DNA of 15,564 nucleotides from Chrysochromulina parva (taxonomy: Eukaryota > Haptophyta > Prymnesiales > Chrysochromulinaceae). Numbering within the stretch: the stretch's first letter is position 1; each line of letters starts with the position of its first letter. The notes beneath the pieces are model-generated. The model was not told the origin of the DNA and made no database searches. It saw only the letters and a list, made by a program, of their open reading frames with translations. This document shows, piece by piece, positions 1 through 7,463 of this stretch. Location of the stretch: assembly GCA_002887195.1 (NCBI GenBank), contig PJAB01001302.1, positions 1 through 15,564 of the forward strand. The letters are read 5' to 3'. A program made the position numbers and the translations under genes.

Positions 1-463
1 TCGGATCTCCCAGGGATCCGCCGGTATCTCGACGGAGCTCACTTACCGGTCTCTAGGAATGTTCCGTAAGCAGGTTAACGGTCCCCCACCGGGGGAATGA
101 CCCCCCCCTACCGCTCGCAACTAGTATCCAATTCTTTGACGGGGACGCCGCCGCTGATAGGTCTTAGGTGAAGCGGGCCGACGCACGACCGGCGCGCGAC
201 ATCGGGTGAGACGGCGTGATGCGGGCCGCCCCGCGGACGGCGACGCGCACCCCGCACGCGGGGTCGCGGGCCCACCGTCGGCGACACTTCAGAAACGACG
301 AAAGCTCGCGCTTCACAAGCGAACCGACAGCGTGAAGCGCACACACAAGAACACAGCACACGCCAACTCGCGGACACGGTGCGCACAGGTCTCAGGTGCG
401 AGGTGGCCTCCGGCACAGCCACGGGTACGGTAGCACGCACCCACCCTATTTCTCAACGCGCAA
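1..463. other. Gene-poor left edge
   Basis: I see no recognisable gene here. Reading frames on both strands are Arg/Ala/Pro-rich and look like by-products of GC-rich DNA. There are short G and C runs around 84-108 and a small hairpin at 5-21 (GGATC/GATCC arms). The stretch probably holds the 3' side of the U-box gene and intergenic DNA. Confidence 0.5.
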
Positions 464-744
464 TCACGCACTCCATACGCATGCGTCATCTGATTGAGTA
501 CATCTCTGGTACACTACCTTGTATAGTGTACGCCTGGGCCCGCTGCGCTCCAGCTGCAGCTGCCACACCTCGCGGCGCACGACCGCACGTCGGCCGATAC
601 CCATCGTGACCTCGCCGTGCTTCGCGCTGCATATCCAGGCTCCGACACCAACTGAAGCCTTGCCCCCTACGAACATGACCGTGCGCAGCTCCCGTTGCGT
701 CTCATCATCTGACATCATCTCGCTAGCCCCATCCTCATGTTTGT
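464..744 (-). other. Possible additional 3' exon of the U-box gene
   Basis: If an intron at 794..745 (donor GTCTCG after ATGG, acceptor TTAGCAG) is removed, the U-box frame continues from Met into this segment and ends at the stop at 464. The product would be 384 residues. The segment reads like natural protein (for example KASVGVGAWICSAKHGEV), with a balanced composition unlike the Arg/Ala-rich by-product frames nearby. I do not recognise its family. An intron of 50 nt would be short, and the unspliced stop at 748 gives an equally simple model, so this is a proposal only. Confidence 0.35.
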
Positions 745-747
745 CTG

Positions 748-1668
748 CTAACGAACAGGTGATGCCATATGAGTAGTGGTGGCGAAGCCGAGACCCATCC
801 AGGTGATGCAAGACGGCGAGCGGACGCTGCGCTGCGTGGCCAAGAGCGGCTGCGGGAGCAACGAGGACCTCAGTGGGTCGGCCACGGCCGGCCGTGCTAC
901 GTTCCGGCCGGCGAGGTGCAGACCAATCGAGCAGAAGAAGAAGCCTGCGAGCAGCAAGCATCGCGAGAGGAACAGAGCGCTCGTAGCGTCGCCGCCCTTG
1001 GCGGCGGCGAGGCCGTGGCAAAAGGAGGTGATCGCGAGAGGCGCTCCAGCGATCACGAACAGGACGGCGGCGCGCTCGTCACGCACGCACACGCCGGCAC
1101 CACATAGCCCGACGCCCGTGAACAGGAGAGGGGCTCCGAGCGCACCACCGCAGTGGCTCAGCGTGCGGGCTGCGGCCTCAGCCACGGACAGAGAAAAGAA
1201 GACGTTCTCCGCAAGGAGTAAGGCGATCACGGGCATGGCGACACAGCACATGAGCGCAATGTGAAGCATGCGGTGACGTGGGCCGCCAGAGTGCGACGGA
1301 GCGGGCGGCAGAGCAGGTGCAACCTCCTCGTAGGACTCCCGTGAGGAGCGTGGTGCACGCGGCGATGCGGCTGGCCTTAGAGGGTGGTACGCTTCTTCGA
1401 GAGCATTGCAGCGCAGGATTATTGGCTTGTCGCGCACGTGCTGTGTTCCTGCAAGCTGTTGGCACGCTTTTCGGAGAGCGATGTTTGGCAGGAGCCGCGT
1501 CGAGCGAAGTGGGAGGAGCGTCAGCGGTGAGAGAGGCCAAAGCTTTGCGGACCTCGCCTGCTCGAGCCATTGCTCGATGGCACATCGCTCGTACGAGTGA
1601 CCATCAGCAGCGACGACGGGGTCACGCATCACCTCCAATGTGATGGGGCAGATGAGGAAGTCGTGCAT
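748..1668 (-). CDS. U-box E3 ubiquitin ligase-like protein with four predicted membrane helices
   Basis: The 306-residue product begins almost directly with a U-box (about residues 4-75): CPITLEVMRDPVV, then DGHSYER, an IEQWL helix and the SPLT / LLPNIALRKA segment. U-boxes recruit ubiquitin-charged E2 enzymes without zinc. A Pro/Ser/Arg linker (about 95-132) leads to four hydrophobic stretches at about 134-158, 171-194, 199-220 and 229-253, so the protein is probably an integral membrane E3 with a cytosolic U-box. The frame is open upstream to about 1803, but the only start-like codon before 1668 is a GTG at 1692; the first ATG, in a GCCATGC context, is at 1668, so I start there. An upstream exon cannot be excluded. 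The tail after residue about 285 looks random, and a 50-nt intron (745-794) could replace it with another exon. The U-box call is secure; the membrane topology is predicted by eye; the target is unknown. Confidence 0.8.
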   Translation of the reverse strand: MHDFLICPITLEVMRDPVVAADGHSYERCAIEQWLEQARSAKLWPLSPLTLLPLRSTRLLPNIALRKACQQLAGTQHVRDKPIILRCNALEEAYHPLRPAASPRAPRSSRESYEEVAPALPPAPSHSGGPRHRMLHIALMCCVAMPVIALLLAENVFFSLSVAEAAARTLSHCGGALGAPLLFTGVGLCGAGVCVRDERAAVLFVIAGAPLAITSFCHGLAAAKGGDATSALFLSRCLLLAGFFFCSIGLHLAGRNVARPAVADPLRSSLLPQPLLATQRSVRSPSCITWMGLGFATTTHMASPVR

Positions 1669-1926
1669 GGCGTCGCTGATGACTGACGCCACCGCGTGCG
1701 CTCGAAGATGACCGCTTTTTGACTCCTGACGCCACCAAACTTGATGAAACAGTCGGAAGAGCGCCCTGCTCTCGGCGAAACGTCCGGAGTGTGAACTTGG
1801 TATTCAGACGACGGGCCGCGATCGATGTTCGAATGCATGCTCTTCAGGAGACCCAAATATTCCTAAGTGCATGGGTCCGCTCACACAAGGACGTCACGAC
1901 CGGTCGGTCCCGTCGGTCCGCACTGC
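1669..1926. promoter_or_regulatory. Divergent intergenic spacer, probable bidirectional promoter
   Basis: This 258-nt spacer lies between the ATG of the minus-strand U-box gene and the first ATG of the plus-strand Cys/His-rich gene. No clear TATA box or repeated operator is visible. The promoter role is inferred only from the head-to-head arrangement. Confidence 0.4.
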
Positions 1927-3060
1927 ATGGGTACTCCGGATTTGCGGATCTTTGCTGAGCTCTCGACGCCTGCGTCGACGCGATCCACGGCACTCAGGAA
2001 CCACGAGCGCCGCTACCCGATAGGGAGCCCTCCTAGTTTGCAGAGTCGCTCGTCAGCTCCGCGGTACACGCTGCAGAACCTGCCAAACACGTACTCGAAC
2101 ATGAGCCCAGTTCAATCATCTTCAAGTCCATGGTCCCATGCATTACTACGCCAACGGCAGATGCAGCTTCCTATGGCAGAGCGGCTGCCGCCGAGCATGC
2201 CGCAAAAGCAGGAGCAACGAGTGGAAACGGCCGAGCGGCCGTCTACGAACGAGCATCAACAGCTGCAGCAAGCGAAGAGGTTACAGGAGCTTGAGCAGGA
2301 GCCTGAGCAGGAGTCCCAGGGGACGCACCGAGTGTCAGAGCGACGACACGTTGAGTATCTGCATACACGCAAGGCACCGAACAAGGCACCGATCATTGAT
2401 ACCCGCACCCTTGCATCGCCATCTTACAAGATCATCCTTGGCGTCTCGACATCCGACGTCGACCTCGCCTACGTCGTCGGGCTCACGTCGCAGCGCTTCA
2501 AGCAGTTCGCCGCTCGCATGGAGGTGCGCACGCCGCAGGGCTATATCGTCACCCCGGCACAGCTCGAGGGTGAGCCGTTTGCAACGTCGCACCTTCCGGA
2601 CCCGCAGCCCCATCAGCAGTCAAACCGTATTCTATGGTCGCACGCAGAGAGCAAGCGCGCTGCCCGTGAGCATGCAGAGGCAGAGCGTGAGCTCATGCTC
2701 GAGCAAGGGCTGCGCTTCGACACGAGCTGGCGCTCGAGTACTGAGTCTGTAGTCTCGGGCACGACAGGGGCGGCACACCCGCTCTGGTGGGACGGGGACC
2801 ATGAGGAAGACGAGGGACATGACCATGAGGATGCGGAGGAGCAGGAAGACCATGGCGAGTGCTGCAGCTGCAGTTGCGTCGCGTCGCGGCTGTGCGGGTG
2901 CCTCATATGCATGCTGCGAGGCTGCTTCGGCCCACACTGGGTGTGCTTAAGGTCAGCAGCGGAGATGCGCCGAGCCGCACGACTCTCCGCACAACGGGCG
3001 GAGAGGGCCAAGGTGAAAAAGGCCTTACGCGCGTACGTGAACTGGAAGAGCATGGTGTGA
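1927..3060 (+). CDS. Protein of unknown family with acidic/His and Cys-rich clusters
   Basis: I do not recognise this 377-residue protein. The frame opens at a GTG at 1867, but the first ATG is at 1927; a second ATG at 2101 would give 319 residues. The first ~160 residues are low complexity: Ser/Pro/Arg-rich, then Gln/Glu-rich at about 80-135 (LQELEQEPEQES), a possible coiled coil. Residues about 165-215 look folded (YKIILGVSTSDVDLAYVVGLTSQRFKQF). A charged helix-like segment follows (238-262). A strongly acidic and His-bearing stretch (about 290-310) runs directly into a Cys cluster at 312-340 that includes CCSCSC and CGCLIC. The tail is basic. The acidic/His segment could bind metal. The Cys cluster with hydrophobic neighbours could be S-acylated or could bind zinc. 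The ordered region suggests a real gene; the function is unknown. Confidence 0.6.
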   Translation: MGTPDLRIFAELSTPASTRSTALRNHERRYPIGSPPSLQSRSSAPRYTLQNLPNTYSNMSPVQSSSSPWSHALLRQRQMQLPMAERLPPSMPQKQEQRVETAERPSTNEHQQLQQAKRLQELEQEPEQESQGTHRVSERRHVEYLHTRKAPNKAPIIDTRTLASPSYKIILGVSTSDVDLAYVVGLTSQRFKQFAARMEVRTPQGYIVTPAQLEGEPFATSHLPDPQPHQQSNRILWSHAESKRAAREHAEAERELMLEQGLRFDTSWRSSTESVVSGTTGAAHPLWWDGDHEEDEGHDHEDAEEQEDHGECCSCSCVASRLCGCLICMLRGCFGPHWVCLRSAAEMRRAARLSAQRAERAKVKKALRAYVNWKSMV

Positions 3061-3626
3061 TGCACCAACCAGCCTGCAGCCTCGCACGGACGGCCGAGGC
3101 TCCGATAAGGCTCCGATGGCGCATGTGCTCTCCTCGCTCGACGTGCTCCACCCACTCACGCATCTTTGTTCTTTTACGAGTCGTCCGCTTCGCTTTCGGC
3201 GTTATTTCGGCGCTTTTTGCCAGCAGGTCGGCGTCTCGGCGACCGGAGCAGCATGCGGCGACACGTCGTTTGACGAAAAGCTCGCCATCACTAAAACAGC
3301 GAGAACGCTAAAACACGGATGGCGGGAGGTGGCAGCGGCGCCGCCCTCAGGTTCCTGGGGAGGGTAGGCCTCCGGGCTCGACCGGCCGACTGTTTCAAAT
3401 TGAAGTTATGTCTGAACGGTCGTTTGATTGTTCTCATCCCGCGTTTTCCCCACAGGACTCAGGTGATTCGGCCCTGGGCGCCCTGGCGGACTCTCTCCTT
3501 CATGTCATTTCCAGTTTTGGCGCGACATGGCGCCTTCACTATGAATTTGGTGTACTGTTCTGGTTCGTGGTGCTTGAATCGGGTCGGAACTCCCGTTTCC
3601 CTCTCACGCGGGGGTCGCGAAGGAAA
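3061..3626. other. Intergenic spacer and probable leader of the RING/EF-hand gene
   Basis: No convincing gene is visible. The frame of the downstream gene is open from an ATG at 3408, which would add 73 residues. That extension has no recognisable domain, whereas the conserved-looking protein starts at 3627, so I read 3408-3626 as probable 5' leader. A short hydrophobic run in the extension leaves a longer isoform possible. Confidence 0.4.
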
Positions 3627-5292
3627 ATGTTCGTGCAGATCCGCGTACCTCCAGGCGTTTTCGCTGGCCAAGAGTTCGAGTTCCTGTCACCATCCGGCGA
3701 AAAAAACCGCGTGCGCGTACCGGTGGGCGTTCGCCCTGGCGACGAGTTTGTGGCTCAATTGGCTCCTGCGCCACCACCTGTGCCCATGGGTGCGCCTGTG
3801 CACCTGGGAGCACCGGCACACACGGTTGGCATGGGCGGCGGGCCCACGCCGCTTCCGGCAACGCGTGCACGTCCGCTGCCAGCTGCGGCGAGATACGCCG
3901 AATGCCCAATCTGCTTCGAGCCGCTGCACGCCGGCCCCGTTGGCGTATTCCTCGACGGCTCGGGCAAGCGAGTCTCCCAGCACTTTTTCCGCCTGGACGC
4001 GGCACGGGAGTGGCTCGCCTCGGGCAACGGCATGTGCCCCATCACGCGCGCGCCGATCCGCTCGGTGAGGCCGGTACCCAACGTGCAGACCGATCCGGAC
4101 GGCTGGTTCGCCGTGTGCGACGTGGACGGCAACGGCAAGCTCTCCCGTAAAGAGGCGATCGAGTGCATCAAGGCGCAGTACGCGTGCGACGTTGCGCAGC
4201 TCGACGCGGCCCTCACTGATGAAGCTCATCGGATGTGGAGGCAGTGGGATGTTGACGGCAGCGGTTTCATTGAGCGTCACGAGCTACTGGCATCGCCCAA
4301 CGGTCTGGCCCTCTCGGTTCCACGGCTCTTCCCGCCGCCCGCGATCGGCACTATGCCCAACATGCGCACCGACAAGGGCGCGTGGTGCGTCGATGCCGCC
4401 TCGGATGGCCTCTGATGGCCTCCGATGGCCTCTGATGGCCACGGATGGCCTCGGATGGCCTCTGCGATGGCCTCGCACAGCCCTTCGCGTCGCAAATCGG
4501 ATGGCCTCTATGACCACGAATTGCATCTCACGGCCACTAATGACCTCTAATGACCTCTAATGACCTCTAATGACCTCTAATGACCTCTAATGGCCTCTAA
4601 TGACCTCTAATGGCCTCTAATGGCCTCTAATGACCTCTGATTGCCATCAGGTACGACTTCTTCGACGAGGACCGTTCGGGCTCCCTCGAGCGCGAAGAAG
4701 TCGTTCGCGCGCTCATCAAGACGCTTGGCCTCTCCACGATCCAAGCCAAGGTGGCCCTGTCGCCTTGAGTGCCGCTGATTGCCTCTGATGACCTCTGATT
4801 GCATCCCTCATCAGGTGGCCGAGCTCAAGATGACCTCTGATTGCCTCTTGATTACCTTTGATTGCCTCTGATGACCTATGATTGCCTCCCTCATCAGGTG
4901 GCCGAGCTCAAGATGACCTCTGATTGCCTCTTGATTACATGTGATTGCCTCTGATGACATCTGATTGCCTCCCTCATCAGGTGGCCGAGCTCAAGATGAC
5001 CTCTGATTGCCTCTTGATTACATGTGATTGCCTCTGATGACACATGATTGCCTCCCTCATCAGGTGGCCGAGCTCAAGATGACCTCTGATTGCCTCTGAT
5101 TGCCTCTGATTGCCTCTGATGACATCTGATTGCCTCTCACTCCCTCATCAGGTGGCCGAGATGCGCGGCACCGTGCAAGCAATCTGGCCCATCTTTGACA
5201 CCGACGGCAGCGGGTCGATCGAGCGCGGCGAGTTCCTGAGACCAAACGAAGGCCTGGCAGACACGATCCTTGCGACTCTCGGGCGGGCGTAG
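3627..5292 (+). CDS. Degenerate RING/U-box-like protein with four EF-hands (three exons)
   Basis: The coding exons are 3627-4384, 4651-4750 and 5152-5292, joined through GT-AG introns of 266 and 401 nt. The phases match (junction codon TG|G, then phase 0) and give 332 residues. The N-terminus (1-44) has a VPPGVFAGQEFEF / VPVGVRPGDEF double motif, then a Pro-rich linker. A zinc-finger-like segment (about 93-150) has CPIC, a QHFF histidine and CPIT; the last pair lacks its second Cys, so it is a hybrid of RING and U-box. Four canonical EF-hand loops follow: D165-E176, D208-E219, D258-E269 (exon 2) and D302-E313 (exon 3), each with the D-x-D-x-(N/S)-G pattern and a Glu at position 12. I infer a Ca2+-responsive ubiquitin-ligase-like adaptor. 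Catalytic competence of the finger is uncertain. Splicing is supported by the two EF-hands it restores. Confidence 0.8.
4385..4650 (+). repeat. Intron 1, filled with a 10-nt tandem repeat
   Basis: The donor is GTGCGT and the acceptor is GCCATCAG. From about 4400 the intron consists largely of variants of a 10-nt unit: first GGATGGCCTC/TGATGGCCTC, then an interruption at about 4476-4500, then a near-perfect run of ATGACCTCTA / ATGGCCTCTA from about 4540 to 4640. The coding strand is pyrimidine-rich throughout the repeats. Unspliced transcripts reach a stop about ten codons into the intron (4413-4415). Confidence 0.85.
4751..5151 (+). repeat. Intron 2, a tandem array of five intron-like units
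   Basis: The units are 4751-4814 (64 nt), 4815-4897 (83), 4898-4980 (83), 4981-5063 (83) and 5064-5151 (88). Every unit starts GTGGCC and ends CATCAG, so each internal junction reads CATCAG|GTGGCC, an acceptor followed at once by a donor. Units 2 to 5 begin GTGGCCGAGCTCAAG; exon 3 itself begins GTGGCCGAG. Inside each unit are repeats of TGATTGCCTC and TGATGACCTC. The true donor (AAG|GTGGCC) and the true acceptor (CATCAG|GTGGCC) share AGGTGGCC, which looks like a target duplication. Confidence 0.85.
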
Positions 5293-5772
5293 TTTTGGGC
5301 TCGTTCGGGGGTCCAGTTCGCTTTGCACCGTGATTGTGCTGTGCCGGGCCGGTCAACTCTGAGGACGACGGCCCCCACGCCCCACCATCCGAGCATGGGG
5401 AAGGCCGAGGCGGCGCCGAGGCGGGCGCCCAAGCCGCAAGCGGCCCCGGGATGCCGAGGAGCGGAGGGACCGGGACGCAAGCGCAGCGGCCCGCCTTCTA
5501 TATATTCGCGCGGGCAGGATATGTGACAGGGTACACGACCCCACACCGTTTCAACCCGCCCCCACATCTGTCATCGTCCTGACGCGACCCCATCTCCCCT
5601 TGTGTGTGTCCGTGTGTTGAGTTGAGAGTGCTTGACTGCGCCCTCCTCATTGTGTCTACACGGGACCAGTGGTTGTGCGTCTTACCGAGATGGCGAACGT
5701 AAACGTGGACGTGAAGTCGTGAACGTGAAAGAGTGTGCATGTGTGCTTCGTCAAAGTCGGTCCCGATCTGAG
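5293..5772. other. Intergenic spacer with promoter and leader of the lumen-protein gene
   Basis: No gene is recognised. The left part is GC-rich; overlapping frames at 5323-5582 look like by-products. The right part (about 5580-5772) is richer in T and GT and probably contains the 5' leader of the gene starting at 5773. Confidence 0.45.
5497..5507 (+). promoter_or_regulatory. TATA-like element
   Basis: TCTATATATTC stands out as an AT island in GC-rich DNA, about 265 nt upstream of the ATG of the plastid lumen-protein gene. The role as a core promoter is inferred from position and sequence only. Confidence 0.35.
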
Positions 5773-6214
5773 ATGAAGATATTTGTCTGTGCCGTGCTCA
5801 GCGGGCTCTGCGCGTGCGACGCGCTGCGTATCGATGCAGGCAAGGGCGTGAGCCGACGTGCGGCCATCGGTGGAGCGATTATACCCGCACTGTTCGTTTC
5901 GCCGGCATTCGCCAAGTACCGCCCAAGTCTTGCTGAAATGAAGGGATTCGGCTCCAGTCCAGTTGTTGACGAGATGAAGGAGGCTCAGCCCGTGAAGACT
6001 GAGCTCACACACGCACAGCTCGTAGCAAACAGCTGTGAGATGCAGGTCCGTGCTTGTGTGCCAGAATCTGCGGGCTTAGCATGAAACTTCGCTCACATGA
6101 GCTCCTGCACCCGTGCTCGCGCAGAAAAAGCTGCTCGGACGTGACCTCACCGAATCAGAAGTGGCCGAAATCGACGCCAAGATCCGCAAGTACTATCCCA
6201 ACGCGCAGAAGTGA
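5773..6214 (+). CDS. Small thylakoid-lumen protein precursor of a complex plastid (two exons)
   Basis: The exons are 5773-6045 and 6125-6214, with a 79-nt intron (donor GTCCGT, acceptor GCGCAG, phase 0). The 120-residue precursor has three targeting parts: an ER-type signal (MKIFVCAVLSGLCACDA, 1-17), a short Lys/Arg-containing transit segment (18-27), and a twin-arginine-like thylakoid signal (SRRAAIGGAIIPAL with cleavage after AFA, about residue 47). The mature protein is about 73 residues, charged and mostly helical-looking, ending KIRKYYPNAQK. This layout is that of nucleus-encoded lumen proteins in algae with secondary red plastids. The size would suit a small extrinsic photosystem subunit, but I cannot assign one. 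The start is the Met directly before the hydrophobic signal; the frame is open further upstream. Exon 2 is accepted because it continues the frame to a natural charged C-terminus. Confidence 0.75.
6046..6124 (+). other. Intron of the lumen-protein gene
   Basis: This is a 79-nt GT-AG intron (GTCCGT...GCGCAG) in phase 0. It carries none of the CCTC-type repeats seen in the introns of the RING/EF-hand and kinase genes. It sets a normal intron size for this genome, close to the 83-nt unit of the array at 4751-5151. Read-through gives a stop at 6082-6084. Confidence 0.7.
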
Positions 6215-7029
6215 GCTGACAATGCAATAGCTGCGCAATTCAAACCTTCGCGGAGGTGAGCCCAGATTGTATGGTCGCTCGTGTGCTGCGGCGTTGTCGT
6301 ATGTGAGTACATGTGCAACGCTCGTCAAGTATGTAGCGCGTGTAGAGAACAGGAACGGATCAAAGATATTAATACACCGCGACCACACAAGACGAGATCT
6401 GAGCTTAACGTAGCTCGGAGGCGCCGGCCTTGTCGAGCGCCGGCGCGCAACGGCGCGCCGATGCACAGGCAGGCCCGCCCGAGCGGCGAGCGCCGAGGCC
6501 GCCCCGCCCAAGCGCGTCCCGGCCGCGACCGCCCCGCCGCGGACGGCGCAGCCGGGAGCTGGGCGCGACCCACCCGCGCGCGGACGGCCCCGTTCACCCG
6601 AGCTGCCGCCGCCGCCGTGTCCGGGGCGCGCGTATACATGTCGCGTCGACGCCAACGCCGCACGACACCGACGTCGTCGGGCCACCGCGGAAAAACGCTA
6701 AATGGAGGAAGGACTCTCACGTTCGTCACTTCTTGAATCCTGATGATTACTGTGGCAGTGTCCGAGCCGACGGTGTCTATACACACTACAGACGTAGACA
6801 TGATCCTCTCTTACACGGAACCAACTCTCGCGCACTGCGCGTGGACCGTCTCGACCGCACGATCAATAGTTACACATGCCCTGCTCGGGGGGGTCTCGAG
6901 GCACCCGCGTGTACAAGAGACTCACGCGCCAACAGCTAGGCACTTCATGTGAGCAAGTTGATGTAAGCTCCATACGTTGACGTCAAAAAGTGTTTTGCGC
7001 CACGAGCGTGCGACGCCACCGTCCTCGTC
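6215..7029. other. Long intergenic region with a GC-rich core
   Basis: There is no recognisable gene. From about 6420 to 6670 the DNA is very GC-rich with many short palindromes (GCGCCGGC, GGCGCGCC). The open frames here on both strands are Arg/Pro/Ala-rich and overlap each other, which points to composition rather than coding. The flanks hold the 3' ends of the convergent lumen-protein and Tim8-like genes. Confidence 0.5.
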
Positions 7030-7278
7030 TCATTGCTGCTGCCGCTTCGCCATCATGCGGTTCACGATGAAGACGCTGCTGTCAAGGTATCGGCCAGCAC
7101 AATTGGCAATGCAATTCGCCTCCGACGAGTCGAGCTTATTGCCCGGCTTTGTGACGCACTTATCGAAGCACGTCTCCGTTAGCTTGCTGATCGCTTGCTG
7201 GATGATGGCCTTCTGGTTCTCTGTTTCCATGAACGTCTGCAGCTCCCTAGCTTGCGCATCCGAAGGCTCTGCGTCCAT
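7030..7278 (-). CDS. Small mitochondrial intermembrane-space chaperone, Tim8-like
   Basis: The 82-residue product has the twin CX3C signature of small Tim proteins: C37-FDK-C41 and C56-IAN-C60, separated by 14 residues and flanked by two amphipathic helices. The cysteines form two disulfides within a helical hairpin after oxidative import into the intermembrane space, where small Tim hexamers guide membrane-protein precursors towards the inner membrane. The segments ETCFDKC, ANCIANC and GRYLDSSVFIVNRM most resemble Tim8, although Tim13 or Tim9/10 cannot be fully excluded. The length is normal for the family. The start at 7278 is the first ATG and sits in a strong GCCATGG context; the longer upstream frame begins only at GTG. 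It is divergently arranged with the ferredoxin gene. Confidence 0.85.
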   Translation of the reverse strand: MDAEPSDAQARELQTFMETENQKAIIQQAISKLTETCFDKCVTKPGNKLDSSEANCIANCAGRYLDSSVFIVNRMMAKRQQQ

Positions 7279-7463
7279 GGCGACGTGCAGGTTCGAAGAG
7301 GTGGGTGCGGAGTTTTGATCGCGGCACGTGGATGCGTCGCGGTTGATGACGTGCCCGCGACTCCGCGAAAAGCGCCAAACGAAAGTCACGATTTAGAGAT
7401 TCACCTCAAGTGTTCACACACCGGGAGGAAGCGCTGCATTGGGCGCTCCCTGTCGAAAGGGAC
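7279..7463. promoter_or_regulatory. Divergent spacer between Tim8-like and ferredoxin genes
   Basis: This 185-nt spacer lies between two head-to-head starts. It probably contains both promoters and leaders. No TATA box is evident. The assignment is by arrangement only. Confidence 0.4.

Noticed and set aside
40..60. Strong 5' splice-site consensus on the minus strand (GTAAGTGAG)
   Set aside because: No coding exon can be seen on either side of it within the window, so it cannot be tied to a gene.
3408..3626. N-terminal extension of 73 residues for the RING/EF-hand protein
   Set aside because: No targeting signal at its start and no domain; the conserved-looking N-terminus begins at 3627. Kept only as a possible isoform.
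4277..4526. RGH/IRGHR repeat proteins on the minus strand
   Set aside because: They are antisense readings of the intron 1 repeat and the end of exon 1.
4751..5151. CRISPR array
   Set aside because: The repeats are contiguous without unique spacers, lie inside a eukaryotic intron, and are explained by tandem duplication of the intron.
6155..6939. Several frames of 150-176 residues on both strands
   Set aside because: Mutually overlapping, low complexity and dominated by Arg, Ala and Pro; no motif. Expected by chance in GC-rich DNA.
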